Assembly (NCBI GenBank): GCA_963971425.1
Contig: OZ020524.1
Span: 15,813,845-15,877,844, forward strand
Source: Bryoerythrophyllum caledonicum
Lineage: Eukaryota; Streptophyta; Bryopsida; Pottiales; Pottiaceae
Direction: 5' to 3'
Length of the DNA: 64,000 nt
The position numbers were made by a program, and so were the translations under genes. Shown here in pieces: positions 1-13,800 of the stretch; the stretch's first letter is position 1, and every line of letters starts with the position of its first letter. The notes below the pieces were generated by a model that had not been told where the DNA came from, made no database searches, and saw only the letters and a list, made by a program, of their open reading frames with translations.

Positions 1-3000
1 AATCTTTTCTCAAAGTTCTTCATAGACATTAGTGATGACTTCTCTTCCTCTGCTCCTACAGATACGTGAAGAATTTAGATCATTCTCGAACTTGTCTCAA
101 GTTCAATGAATAGAGATGAGCATCCGGGAGTGCTTGCCATAGAACTAACATCTAGATAAAGAAACTAACATTTGATGTTAACAGAAAGTTCTGAATCATA
201 CCCTCAATTTCTTCTTCAATGTCTTCAAGACTGAAGATAGGTGTTGCAGAGCCGTTTTTTAAGGGAGATTGCTTCAATTTTCCACCTCTTTTACGATTTG
301 CCTGCTTGTGTCCAGTCTTCCGAGGTCCGCAGCACCATGAACTGCTGTGCCCCTTCTTTGAACTGATATCCTTAGGAGGAGGGTCGTAGCCATAAAGAGC
401 TTGTCTTTTGAACACACAACCAGTACCCACATACACAGGACCCTGAATACCATCGAGTCCTTTCAAGTTGATCTGCAGTGCGGAAATCACAAGTTCGATA
501 TCTTAGAAAGAAGATGTGAAATCTGCTCAATTGAAATATCAAAGTAACAGAAAGGTGAATGTGACGCATGGTAATTAAGCTATCCTTCATGCCATCATAT
601 AGAGCCTCCAATGTACAAATATCTTTCGAATTACTTACGTCAAAGAAGACCGTGTTGTGATTGGCGTATCGATCATTCCTGTCGATACCATCAAATCGCT
701 GTGGAAACTGGACATAGCAAACTCTCTTGCCGACATTTGGATCCATCAAGAAACACATTGCCTCTCGAAGAGCCTTGCTGTTATTGATGTAATGGTCGCA
801 ATCCAAGTTGAGGAAAAAGGGAGCATTTGTGAGGACTGCAGACACCCGAACTAATGCATTCATGGCGCCAGCTTTCTTGTGGTGATTGAAACCCGGGCGT
901 TTCTCCCTTGATACATAAACAAGACGAGGTAACTCATTTCCTTCTGTATCGAGTCCGCCGCTGTGTCCCAAGAACACCTGATGAAAAACAGAATAGAGAA
1001 CAATTGAAATATACGCAATGCAGCAAACCACTTAACCACTTAATTAGCATAGAGAGGGATTTCCAAAGGAAGTTCTTAGAAGGAAGAAAGAAAAAACATA
1101 TGGGCGGCACAGAGAATTTTATCAGAAAATGAACTCGAGAACTTCAATGAACGACTCCAAACCTATGAACTCACCTGAATCATCCCAGGGTGGTCTCTTG
1201 TGTTATTTCCAGGCCAAGGTGTTCCATCTTGCATCGTCCACCCTTCCTCTGGAACTTTATGGGCTTTCGCTACAAGGGCATTCACCCGCACTTTAAACTC
1301 CTCGTACTCTCTCTGCAAAATCGACTCATTTTATCAAGGGAAGTTAAGGCCAAAAATTCAAGAAGTTTGATTCAATTTATAAAAGATCTACTTCAGGCAC
1401 ACTGAAGGAATGTACGAACACAAGGGACGCCAGAGATAAACGTAAATTCCAACCTTCATAGCCCTTCGCTCTTTGACAAATGTCGGTTGAACTTTATCCC
1501 TCAGGTAATCAATCTTCAGAGCGAAGTAAACTTCGGGGGCCCGAGGTTCAATGCTAAACTTCTTACAAAAAGGAACCCACTTTCGAGCAAATTCTGATGT
1601 TTCAGATAGAACCTCGAAACTCAGCATTGCTGCACCATCGTCAGACAAATAGCAGGAGACCTTATCCACTGGATAGTCAACAGAAAGGATCGATAGGATA
1701 GTATTGGCTGTCACCAGCGGCGGTTCCTTGGTAGGATCCACAGTACTCACGAATATATCAACATGAGCCAGCTGAGATGGTTCGCCTTCTTTTTCATACC
1801 TACGGTATTCAATAAGTAAGACATGGTTGAGTGATATCTTCTCGTAATGTAGAAAACAGGTCAACCTTTGCAACATGAGAAACTAAGAATTTTAATCAAT
1901 GGCAAGATCTCCTGGATGCAGGAGTCTTCCTCGTATTCAAAGCTGTTTATAAGTCTTGTTCAAGCTAGCTAATACATTCTTAACCACAAAATCAAGAACA
2001 GAGGAATCATTAACTACATTGTAACCCAGGAAATTCTGATCACATGACTCATTTTCAGACTTCTCCTAATCATACAGAAATCATGCCAGGGACGTAGACA
2101 CACCTGAGTGAAAGCCTGTCCAAGTAGGTCACACGGTTGATAGGTAACCACTTTGGAAACTGGTCGAGGATCCAGGAAACAGCAAACCAGATTTCGCATA
2201 TTACAGATGTCAGCCACAATCCATACGCGTCATGGACCGGGTTCAATATGCGATAGCGGAAGAAGAAAGCAATCACAACTAAACGAATCGCAATTATCAT
2301 CCTGTAGGGATTTATCCTGCTTGACGGGAAGGGCACTTTTCTTGACAAGGGCTGCCTTGACTCGTCCATTCTACAGTTGAACACAGTACATGACCACGTG
2401 ATGTCAGTGGCCATTCTTGATAGCCTAGAAGATCAGTTATAAGTGTGTCCCGTGCACTGCCCGAAAAATCAGAATCTCCCTTGATATGGAAATTGATTAA
2501 TTCCCTATCGAGTCAGAAAACACATACCTCTACACAATATAGATATAGATTTGAAGGTGCAGACATCCTACAGAAGTAAACAATCAAATGTGGCAAACCC
2601 ACACGAACTAAAAAGATATCATTCAGCTGCAAGTGAGCAATAAGAGACGCTGATACAATCGCGCTTCATTCGAAGTGGCTCCTGAATCATGACTAACTGA
2701 GTCCCTGATTATAAGACCCTCCCTTCAAGATGTATGGTAAATTTGGACTCTTACATTGGCAGGTCGGGGCCATTGAGGTCACCATCGTTATCAGCACCTT
2801 TTCCATTGCCTTGATATTGACCTCCCTCCGTCATCATCATTTGCAACTTCTCCTGCCTCAACCTCCAGCTCTCTACCCTTTCCTTCCACGCAATACTGCC
2901 ATAACCATACTGAGCAAGATCCTTGGTTGGATCCATGGGACGAGCTTCCGCTGCAGCATATGAGTCAAGTACGTTGAGGAAATACAATTGCAAAGGAAGA

Positions 3001-5081
3001 TGCACATATCCAAGAGGGTTATACTCAGAGGCCAACATTCTACGAGTGATTACAATGTCCACACTGCAAGAAGACAAACTATCAAGTCAGACACTGAGAA
3101 AATCATACACCCCTGTTTAAGACATAACCCCATCACATACCTGGAATACTGCCTTCAAGGTAAGGAATGGGATGCACCCTCTTCCCACCTCCTGTACTCG
3201 GAGGAACAACAATAGCATGATGTTCAGGTGAAGTCGTACTCGCCTCACTCGTTCCGGACACCTGAATGACAAGCACTAATGTCAGATTCCCACTTTCAAG
3301 AAGCAAAACAGTAAAAAAACATGAAACTCATGAGGGGAGGAAGTAGACTTCGGATCCTGCCGAACATTCTAAAACTCAAAGAATCAATACACAGTTACAA
3401 AGCACAAATGACAGGTTCAATCTACCATGTGCCCGCTCGTAAGTAGGGGATACTGAGGGTGTATCGGGGTCATCATCACATCACTATCATGTCCATATCC
3501 CATGTGGGCATGGAGCATTTCCTCTGTATCCGTGTCTTGATGCTTGTCATGGCTTAGATCATGGTCAATGTAATTGAACTCATTCTCAAGATCATCAGTG
3601 TCCTCCTCCTCTTCGTCTCCGCTTACTCGTGCACTACCTACACGTCCGGCAGTCATAGATGCAGCATTAGTAACTGTGACTTCCGTGACTTACTTCAAAT
3701 CCCAGGCTATTAAGACAAATGCTTTCTGAAGCTCGCAAACCAAATGTGACCAATAAGAAATCAATCTAAGAATGTTGAACTCCTGCTTGTTCAACCTCAG
3801 CTGCTCTGTGCTCCGAGAAAGATAGTGTAGTATTAATAGCTGATTATGTCATGTGCCACAATCAATTTCTCAGAGCATTATTCTAAAATCCAAAGAGGTT
3901 ATCGATGAAATGGCTATCCACATTGGCCTGATCTCAAGTCATACCGACACGCTAGACAGACATAAAACCCTAAATCCTATCGACAGAAGGAACATCCTAG
4001 ACAATTCAAACAAGTGAGTGGCGCTGCACCTTTGTGGCGTTTATAGCGAGTTCTGCACTGAGGGCACAACTGATTGCCATCGTTCCGTTCGTACTCGTAG
4101 CACGGGCGGCAGACGGGGAATCCGCACTCGTTGCAGGCCACGAAAAGCTCGCCCTCGGTTGTGATCCCAACGTCGTCGCCACAGATTTGACAGATATGAA
4201 TGTTGACATTGCTCAGCGGCTTCGGCTGCAGCATCATGGATATAATCCACCATCCAAGTCAGAACTAAAACCAAGACCCTCTTCCCACTTCTTACCCAAG
4301 CCATGGCAGTAGTCTAACGGCAATCCGTCATTCGAAATGAATACAAGAATCGACCATGACTTTCGAAATGCAACCCCTCCCCGAAAATTAACAGCGAGTT
4401 TGCTGTAGGAGAACCAGTCGATTAAGGGCCGCACAACCTATGCAGATTACAAAGCTTGGGAGGGATTCAAATCCGTGATATATATAGGCAACCTCAAATT
4501 TGAACCTCTTAGACAAGCTTTTCACAGTTTCTTCGTGCCACGGAGCGTTATTTTTTATTCGGCATTGCATTCTTCCGAGTCTCAGACCATAAACTTCTTT
4601 TCCTCTGGACACAGATGCCATTACGCGCTTGCGAGATATGGATTTGTGGTGAGTATTAGCAGCTGTGGCCAAGGCTCATATTCTTGCCTCTCGGGACCCT
4701 GCAGTCTGTATCTATCTCTCTCTCTCGCCTAGGGAATTTTGTCTCAGTTGAAGACGAACACCCGGGAGCGTCTACAACCAACGTCTCCTACCAAACTATT
4801 CCCTCCTGCTTCAGAAACGAAAGTGCCCCCCACTTAACCGAAGCAGCGCAATGCCCGTGTTCTTACATGCAAAAACCTCAACGTCCAAGATGACTGAGTC
4901 ACATGTTTTCTTGCCCAGCACGCAGCAAATCTCCAAGCAAAAAATCATTGGAGTCAAACCACAACAACGACTCAAAGAGCCAGGGACGCAATCAAAGACG
5001 GACCCCATCACCATCGCGCCGAATAACAACGAGCTCGTTGCGATTGTGCGAACCAGCCACCAAGCCTCCATACGCCTCCAT
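1..5081 (-). CDS. CesA: Cellulose synthase catalytic subunit (CesA), 5' two thirds, 11 exons visible
   Basis: Family 2 glycosyltransferase of the plasma-membrane rosette that polymerises UDP-glucose into beta-1,4-glucan. Exons by splice signals and continuous frame: 5004-5081, 4030-4225, 3426-3637, 3141-3261, 2755-2950, 2104-2370, 1454-1799, 1175-1312, 639-977, 202-472 and 1-55 (cut by the window edge). They encode residues 1-739 of about 1,080. The start gives [20 protein letters not shown], the classic CesA N-terminus. Next come the RING-like zinc finger (about 38-82, CQICGDD... to CPQC), an acidic variable region, [16 protein letters not shown] (about 266-281), two membrane spans (about 291-307 and 318-337), the first catalytic Asp motif DDG (410-412), DCD (577-579), and the start of the class-specific region. 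The TED and QxxRW motifs and C-terminal spans lie off the window. Phases match at every junction. The first intron's donor (GTCCGT) is weak, so that boundary is the least sure. No break is seen. Confidence 0.95.
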
Positions 5082-6679
5082 CTCCTCCCTCCCGCCCAGT
5101 CGCACCACGTGACAGCGCTAGCTTCTCTCGCACCTGCCCACCATTCTCCTCACCCCGACAAAACCCACCCTGCATCCAACAAAACACACGGAAGCTCCCA
5201 CAATCATGCTCCATCTCACCTACACAAATCTCTCTCCTCTCAACGGCTCAAAACTCATAAAAACAACCACCTGCAGGAGCCTCAAAACCCTCGTAAAAAC
5301 CCACGTGAACTCCTCCAACCAAACATGTAATCCACCAATTCTCTCACCATTCCAAAAACGAACAACAACATCAAGCTCCCACCTCAGGCTGGCATTAATC
5401 AACGTTAAACCCTTAATGAATCAACTTACCCCAGAAAGGAAGAACCAAACCACAACGACACATGCAACGTCTCAATAGAAACTCCTGCAGCATGATTTCT
5501 CTACACTAAATCAGCCTTCCTACTCGCAACATCGACGACTCATGTGCAAACTCATGAAACTCGCAACCATTCCGCTCATGTAACCAACGGCTTCCTCGTC
5601 CCACCACATGTGCAAAATTTAGCGATGGAGCTTCACATCCTTTGACTCGAGCGCCTTGAGGTTTATGACGTGAATATTATAATGTAGATGAAAATGGCGT
5701 CATGAAAGAGGGCTTTGGCGGGGAAGGAGAGGGTTCAGGGCGACTTACTATCGTAACTTACTAGTACGGGTGACAGTCGTGACAGCCGAGGTGGCGGGAG
5801 AGTTTGTGTCTTTGGAAATCTGCAGCTTGTCAGGCGTCGTTGGAAAAGATTCACAATGTCGTTCATTGTTATCAGTTTCCTCCTTGGCTTTTAGCACAAG
5901 CTTCCCCCCAACCGAGAAGTTAACCCTTTAACCCCTAAAGGACTCAAATTCGGGAAGGAAAAAAAAATTTAATTGAAAATTGTATATTAGCTAGAGCCTA
6001 GTCATTGATAAGAACTTTGTGGAGATTTTTACTTTTGTTTTTTTTGGATTCATGGTTTGAGGGTTAGTACCTTCCAAGGTCAAAAGTTGGGGACAATGGG
6101 CGGCCTAGGTGGCTGTGTTGAGTAATGAAATACAAGTGTCGAAAAGGGGCAGTAAGTAGGGGCATGAAGGGTGGAGGAAAGGTGGGGCAGCTAAAATCAT
6201 GGGTAGAAGGAAGTCCTATAAAGATATCCTTCATGTAAAGTTTAGAAATCATGTTTTTTAGATATGAAAAGACTCCATGTCGACTGGGCCCGCCGGCTGG
6301 CCGTGGGACCTACAAAGCAACTAGCACGGTCCCGCCACGTATAGTTATGAATTTTCAAAGTATGTTGTCGTGTTTAATTCGGTGGTTGTCAATAGGTATC
6401 CTCTATAAGCAGCAAACAAAAGTAAGGCAACATGGCTAACGGTGATCCTCTGTTTGGATGTGTGAAACGGTCGTAATGGTATGGAAGTGGGTTGGACATA
6501 CCCCAAATATTAGAGGTTTTGGTTGGTTGGCCACCTTGGGGGTTACTGTAGTTCTCAAAGCACTCTCTATTTTGCAAAATCTTGAAACTCGTGAGAATTG
6601 AAATCTTTACTAAGTGGTACTTATTTCTAGTGGATGGTATGTAAGCCAAACACCCCTTATGAACGGTCGTTGCATGACA
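5082..6679. other. Upstream region of CesA, no gene seen
   Basis: This stretch holds the 5' UTR and promoter side of CesA (transcribed leftwards). I see no open frame with protein-like composition. At about 5920-5950 lies TTAACCCTTTAACCCC, the terminal motif shared by many dispersed repeats in this window. Confidence 0.5.
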
Positions 6680-6684
6680 CTGAG

Positions 6685-7237
6685 GGCCGCTTTACACTTA
6701 AAGGCTGGTCCAATTCATCTCCAAGCCGATTGCACAAAATTTCAACCCATTTTTGGGCTAGAGGCCGACCTCAAGTAGTCATTATAATAAGATTATACCC
6801 GGGGCCAATTCCCCCATATGTAAAGCCCTTGGGGCCAAGAAGTCAGGCCGACTCAATAAATGTAGAGAATTTCAGCCATAAATGAAGAGAAGACAAGGCC
6901 AATAGAGCCGTTCAGATTTCTCTAAAATCCAACAGATCTGCTTTGTTGAAAAATATTATATTTTATTAAAAAAAAGTTTTTTTTATTGAAATCTGACATT
7001 GACCCCTAGGCCAAGAATTGGCCTTCCATTCTTGGTGCACCCAATTCACCATGCTCGGGCCATGCTCGGGCCATGTCAGATCATGGTTTTTTTAAATAAA
7101 AAATTCTGACAACCAAATTGGCCCAGCCTCTAGGTGTAAAGGGCTTCGGGCCAATTTTAGCCTCTCGGCCAATCCAAAGTGAGGATTTCAAGCCTCTTAC
7201 ACAACGAATTGGCCCGGCCTCTAAGTGTAAAGCGGCC
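6685..7237. mobile_element. 553-bp inverted-repeat element (MITE-like) with CTGAG target duplication
   Basis: The ends are inverted: GGCCGCTTTACACTTA at the left and its near-complement TAAGTGTAAAGCGGCC at the right, with imperfect inverted similarity running further inward (phrases such as GGCCAATT and GTGTAAAG recur). The element is bordered on both sides by CTGAG (6680-6684 and 7238-7242), which fits a 5-bp target-site duplication. No coding capacity is seen. A roughly 26-bp similar stretch (CTTATGAA...GTTGCATGACA) occurs at about 6657 and again at about 7262, outside the proposed ends, so an alternative nested history is possible. Superfamily is not assigned. Confidence 0.6.
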
Positions 7238-7242
7238 CTGAG

Positions 7243-9134
7243 CATACCGTTGAGCTACATCCTTATGAATAGCCGTTGCATGACATTGGCATACCTTTGG
7301 GCAACAGGCTTGGTGAATTGGTTTTGTCGGGTCTTGTAACAAGAATCATCGCTAGGTCGGGTCTAATGACATATCCCCATACAACTAGGTCTTCCTGTAA
7401 AGTGACCGCAAGCCAATATCCACCCACCACCTCACGTTGACACAAGTCAATGAAAGAATCCTTCTCATTATCTGAGCTAGAGCGGGCATGGTAAACTCCC
7501 ATACTTGATCGAGTTGGGAGGTTATTCTAAGGGCCAAGGGATGTGTTGTTGTTCGCCGTCTACCTAGTTTGGAGTAGAAAGGATGTCTCCCACGTTGCTT
7601 GACCCAACCGTTTGTTGCCCGGACCAACCGGTGCGAATGCTCTTAGGAGTCTTTGACCTCCAAACTTTGACACTATACTAAATATTGCATTTAGTGTACT
7701 AATACAAATAGTGTACCCACCCTAGTACACTAATTGCAAAGAAGTTGATAAATAGAGTACTAATTGCAAAAAAGTTGATAGATAGAGTTAGCCATCCATG
7801 GCCTTCATGATACTCCCAAGCAACTTGTGCCAATAAAAATATAATGAACTAAAAAGAAACCCCCACTCTACCGCCAACCGGTTGTCGTGCCTTAATTGAA
7901 TAAAATGCTTCCTTTTGAAATGTCTAATTCAGAAAAGGTTACTTTCTTTCAAGTTCTTTTTTTCAATGGTAACTTTTTCAAAATGTTATTTTTTCAAATG
8001 GTAAAATTTTTAATGTATACTTTTTCAACAGGTTACTTAATTGTCTTCAAAATACTTTCTTTTTCAACATGTTACTTGTATGTTACTTTTTCAAATGTTT
8101 TCTTTTTCTGTTTTTTATTTTTTTTTATAGTATTCGTTTTCCAAATTTTTCCTTTTTCAAATGATCCCTTTTTCGACAAGTTTTTATTTTTTCTCTTCTT
8201 CACTTTTGATACTCCAAATGTACAAATAGTTCTCTTCTAGTTTTGATACATTAAATGACCACAAGTAGAAATTTTTTAATTCCAATCTTTACTAGAATTC
8301 CCAAATATTGTAGTAGTTGGCATTTAATATAGTAATTTGCCACTACACTAATTGTGTAGTTTGCAATTAGTGTACATGTTTGTATTTAGTGTTTAATTCA
8401 TTAAAAGTAATATTAAGTGTACTTCTATACTAAGAAGAAATTTACTACTCCCTTCTTTACTATAAGACCCCCTCCATATTCGGGTTAAATGGTGTATGGT
8501 AAGCCCCCCCTAACCAACCAAATCCGGTAAGCAACGAGTATAAAATTGGGATATATTCAACCCACTTCCCTCCAAGTACCACCCATTCACCATCCAAACA
8601 GAGGTTCACTATTACTCTCCATCCCTTACTTATCCTCGAAGCTTTTAAGAAGTACGTGTCAACGGAGGTCACCAGCTAAACATGGCTGCACACTTTGAAA
8701 ACTCATAATCAATTCACATCTTATCATAAAAATATGAAACCACTTGGGTTGAAATTGCAATTCAATTGGCTACCACTGAAAATTAAATGTAGTATTATTT
8801 GGGCTCTCCGTATATGCACATTGCTTAACTTGTCGCTTAAGGCGGGGTTATAAGGAGCATATTCAATTCAAAACGACAGTGATGCCATTTAGTGGATCAG
8901 ATGATATCGTGAATATCTACGCCAATTGATAACTACTTGAGAGGCACTCATGTGCATAAAAATTTAAAAACTTAAATACCCTGACACACGGCTTGATGTG
9001 AATTAGTGCGAACGAACCCCAATAGATTTCAATTCAGTATACAAAGGACACGAGGTGTAGATGACAAGCTATATCTATTATTTTCTTAGGTAATGTACGC
9101 CCTGAGTACGTAATCCAAGGAATCTGATATGTTT
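7243..9134. other. Gene-free stretch
   Basis: Nothing protein-like is seen. The sequence is AT-rich and includes a low-complexity TTTTTCAA tract listed separately. Short T-rich open frames inside it are composition artefacts. Confidence 0.5.
7900..8215. repeat. Degenerate T-rich tandem repeat (CTTTTTCAAATGTTA-type unit)
   Basis: About 15 loosely similar units of CTTTTTCAA(A/C)(A/T)TGTTA follow one another over about 300 bp. The pyrimidine bias is confined to one strand. An open frame of 114 codons across it is rich in Phe and is explained by the repeat rather than by a gene. Confidence 0.6.
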
Positions 9135-10590
9135 TAACATAAGTAGCCCTTTCACAACAAGTGACAATGTACAAAATTTGAAATGACAACATGTACAGTA
9201 CCCACCAATAAGTATACGTTCATTTTGCATATGTACGTTTCCACTCTACACTGCTGCCAACTTTGACACCCTTTTAAAGGCTGAAAAATTGTCAATTCAC
9301 CATGATATTTTTGGCACAAGATCATTTCTACGTTGACAACATGTGTGCAAAATTTCAAGGTCGGAAGTCGAATTAAAAGAAAGATATTCAAGATCTACCA
9401 ACATGGGTAGCACTAAGAAAAGTTTCATAGCTACGAACTTTGACACCCTCCCAAGGATTGAATTTTTTCTTTCTGCCCATGTAATTTTCGGCATGGGACC
9501 GCCTCTGTGTTTATTACATGTTTAAAGTCTAAAACATCCACACAAAGAGACATATTTAAAATCTAGCAACATGTGTAGTTGTGAGTGTAGTTGTGAGTGT
9601 AGCTGTAAGAAACATTTCACTCCTGGCCAACTTTGACACACTCCCAAGGATTAAATCTTTTGTTTTTGCGCATGAAATTTTCGGCATGAAACCATTTCAA
9701 TATCAAATACATGTGTGCCAAGTTTTAAGGCCAGAATACCTACATAGCAAAAGATTTTTGAAATCTACCAACATGTGTAGTTGTGAGAAACATTTCACTC
9801 TTGCCAAATTTGACACCCTCCCATGGATTGAGTTTTATATTTTTTCCCATGAGATTTTGGACATAAGACCATCTCTATGTTGATTATATGTGTGCTTAAT
9901 TTCAAGTCTAAAATATCCACGATAGAAAAGAAAAAATTCAAAATCTACCAACGTGCTAATTGTGACAAACAACCAAGGGTACCATTTCAACTTTGGCACC
10001 TTCCCTAGGTTTGAAAAATTGTTATTTTACTATAAATTTTTTAACACATGATCACCTCTATGAATATAACATGTGTGCCAAATTTCAAGGCTAGAAGATG
10101 AATAAAAAAACCCATATTCAAAATCTACCAACATGTGTAACTATGAGAAACAATCTTGTGTATCTATTATTGTATTCATCACATGGCTTTGAAATTTAAC
10201 ACACATGTTATGAGCATAGAGATGATCTTTTGATAAAACTTTCATGGTAAAATATCAAATTTTCAGCCCTCAAGAGGGTGTCAAAATTGGCAATAGTGAA
10301 TGGCTTACAACTACACTTGTTGGTAAATTTGGAATATCTTTTTCTATATTCATCTTCTGGCCTTGAAATTTGGCACACATGTTGTCAACATAGAAATGAT
10401 CTTGTGCCAAAACTTTAATGGTAAAATGACATTTTTCCAGCCCTCATGAGGGTGTCAAAGTTGGCAGCAGTGTAGTGTGGAAACGTTCATGAACGTATAT
10501 TTATTGGTGGGTACTGTACATTTGAGACGACAACATGACTGCACCAGGTACATTTTAGATTTGTACATGGTTGCCTTGTCATTAAAGGGT
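9135..10590. mobile_element. Foldback-like element, ~1.45 kb, arms made of ~180-bp tandem units
   Basis: On the left, units containing CTTTGACACCCTCCCAAGG start near 9261, 9438, 9631, 9808 and 9991 (spacing 177-193 bp). On the right, the reverse complement (GAGGGTGTCAAAGTTGGC) appears near 10275 and 10447. The outer flanks are also inverted copies: ACAGTACCCACCAATAA at about 9195 and its complement TTGGTGGGTACTGT at about 10505. The right end runs into ATTAAAGGGTTAG, the left into TAGCCCTTTCAC. The whole is therefore a long palindrome with tandemly expanded arms, as in Foldback elements. It has no coding capacity. Confidence 0.7.
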
Positions 10591-10665
10591 TAGTGAAAGT
10601 CTAGTAAGAAACGGCAATGAAGTTGGGAGTGTTGAAAATTGGGTAGCCTTCGGTCTAAGGGAAGG

Positions 10666-10891
10666 GGGGGGGGGTTTAAAGGACCAAGTGTTTGTACATG
10701 GGACAATTTTTTTTCACTTTGGATGCAATTATCTTTCAATCCGTATGGTCAAAATTCACAAAATATTTATTCTATCATTTCATATAAGTTTAGAAGAAGA
10801 TCCTCTGGTTATGTTCTCAAAAAATTTATCTAGGAAGATTTTAATTATAAAGTAGAGATTCTTCTAATACGCCATGGTCCTTCAGGGGTTA
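10666..10891 (+). repeat. Dispersed repeat family A, ~225 bp, TTAA-type ends
   Basis: This copy runs from GGGTTTAAAGGACCAAGTG to CCTTCAGGGGTTAAC. Its core CAATCCGTATGGTCAAAATT followed by AGAAGAAGATCCTCTGGTTA recurs in the copies at 17.1-17.6, 34.3, 49.9, 62.3 and 63.1 kb. It is non-coding and short, consistent with a miniature inverted-repeat type element with CCC/GGG-TTAA ends. Confidence 0.6.
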
Positions 10892-13800
10892 ACTCATTAA
10901 TTTACTTCATTTATGAGGAGGAAGCTTCAGCACCTAGTAAGATTTGTGACAATAGATTCTGTTGATTCAAGGAAGGTTTCACACTAGGACCAAGGACCGA
11001 AGTTTAAACTCCATCAAAGATTATGCCAAGAGGCCGAGTTTTGGAGTTGGAAAAAACCAATTTAATATGCAATTTGCCAAATTTGGATTCATGTAGTGTG
11101 AAAGCCTAAGGGCCGAGATTTTTTGGTGAAAATTCACATCAAATACAACGTATGCCTAAATTTTTTGAAAATTTCACCAATGGTGTGCATTAGAGTGCCA
11201 AAACTTAGGGTGTAGATGAAACTTCCGTGTTCTTTTTAAATTAATAAATTGGTCAACCATGGTCATAGGTCCAAAGTTCAAACTGCAATAACTTATTGAA
11301 TTTAATATATTTTTCAAATTTTTTATATTGGAATGGAAACTAGACTTCATGAGCTCTGTTTCATTAGTTGGATTCAAATTCAAAAAATATCATTTGAATG
11401 ACTCGAATTCAAATTTAGAGAAAAAGCTAGAAGCTTCTAAAATACACTACATTGAAATCCATGTCACAAAGATTTCTTCTCTAGATAAAACATAACTTCC
11501 TGAATGAGGCAAATTTCATCATCATCTATTACTTACACATTCAATGAACTCTCCAAAAAAAAAAGGATGAAAAAAGATCATTCACTTGATGATCATCCTT
11601 GAAATGTCATCCGAGAAGCTCATTTTTGGCTCCTCTAACGTTTCGTGGGTTAACAAATTCTATTCTTGTTCGTTCCAAAGTCTCCTTAAGAGACCAAACA
11701 CTTGGCACTAAAAGCTTTTAAAAAGTGTCCATATGTAGACATTCTTGACATCGGCATCCTCTCGACCTTGATCTACAATGTGAAGGTCAAGAGTCAACCT
11801 AGCCAGATTCAAGGCTCTAGACCACTGCAATCAAATTGCTGGTAGCACTTGGCCTCTCGACCCTGGTCTGTACTGCAAAACCCCCTAAGGTCTCTCTCAC
11901 ATGAAACGCCACATCAAGAGAAAATTGGAAATTAATTTACGATTCCACTTTGTCTCTATCACTTCTAGATAAATATTTCTCTTCCAAGTTTGCCATTATC
12001 AGGGTCTCATTACAATTCCATTACAACCTACCCACACCTCTCACAACCTCTCAATGTCCCGCTCACAACCTCACAACTTCACCCACACCTCCCACAACCT
12101 CACAACGTTGCCGCTTTCAACATCACAACCTCAAAACCCTAAACCGGCTCACAACCTGTCTGGCAGTCGCCGGTGATGGGAAATCCAAGGCCACCGTGGC
12201 AAGGTGTGGACGTGACGGGGATAACGTGGCGAGGAGGACACGGTGGCAGGACGGGGACACGTCGCCGGCAAGGTGGGTAGGGTTGGGCACTGAGCCAAGC
12301 GCTCCCCCAAGCCTTGCCTCCCGAACCACCATCAACAGGGTCGATAACGGGATCCGTCTCAAATGACTTAGAAACAGTATAAAAAATAAAAAATTGCCCC
12401 CACAAAATATCAAGTGATGGTTTTTATTTATTTATATTTATTTTTAGACAACCCTCAAATGATGCTATGATAATGCGGAATTCCTTGTGTGATCGATGTT
12501 ATAATTTTTCTGTAGTCTATCTAGAAAAGAATGCACCCGATACCCGGGGTGGTCGAGACCCTCCCGCCCAGTTCTCGCGCTCGACAGGGTGTCGTGACCG
12601 GGACAGGGAGACGGATATCACTATTACGCAGTTGTTCCCGGAGACATTCATGTCAAGGAATTCCACTCACCAAATAATTCACTGCTGATAGAGATTGGAC
12701 TGTAATATTACTTCACGGAAGTCATATGTGAAGTAAGGCGAAGCTTTTCTATTAGAGATATGCAACCATAAACTTGACATGGTATGAGAGTTTGGGCGTA
12801 AGCACTTGACTACTCCTCAACGCTTCACCACCGTTTTCCTCAGTTCATTTTTCTGCTTTACCAAAGGTATTCAGATTGGTTAATTATCAGAAATAAATCC
12901 TAAATATCTCTCAAGAGAATTCAATACCTCCTAAAACTTAATATCAGTACAAAAGAGGTGCCGACTAAGGTACCGACATTATGAATAAAAGAAGACAATT
13001 TATATCTCGTTTGAGAGAAAGCGTTGAACGTGGACGAAGGTTCATTATATTCAAGATAAGGTGATAGTCTTCATGCCACTTGTTACTTGTTGAGAATTGT
13101 GACAGTAGGATTTCGGCGGAGCATAACTCTGCAATGACAAGAAGCTCACGTGAGTCTGCAAGTCTGTAGGATATGGCGGTCATGCAGCCCAAGTCAAAGT
13201 GAGCAGCTAAGTTCATCTGGTTGGCAATATTGTGTCACCAAAATTCTGAAGTAGCATGCCACCAGCTGCTCATGACTTTGAGGATTTTTCAGTCTGGACT
13301 CCGCGTTGTGTACTTTGAATAGTGATGACAACAACTTTCATAGTTTGGGTGTGGAAGTGTCGTGATGGGAAATCGCTGCAGACAGGATTCCTACAAGAAA
13401 ATCATAACAACAAGTTGACTGCAGATTATCACATCACAGGCATTCAAAGAGACCTTGCTTTAGAACATCTCATGGACATAGAATGGCCCTACTTTTTAAT
13501 TAGTTTTCAGCTAGTATTCTACCTCCAATATCTCTCATGTGACATATCACAATTCAATTCAATGTTCCTAGGTAACGTCTGGCAAAGAATCACGCAGCCG
13601 CAATTTGGTTGTTGGTATACGCATCCTGATAATGTTTTCAAGCTAATTATGGGCCTGTATATAATCTGCACATCACCATCTCCAAACTCATCACTGTGCC
13701 TGCTTTTCTGTTGCTAGTATTCTTGTCCTCCCATTCAGCAGAGTCTCTGCAGCTGTGAACATGGGTGTCTGTTCCTGCAACAGATGTTCACAGATATTCC

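Noticed and set aside
7896-8240. 114-codon Phe-rich frame
   Set aside because: Produced by a TTTTTCAA low-complexity tract.
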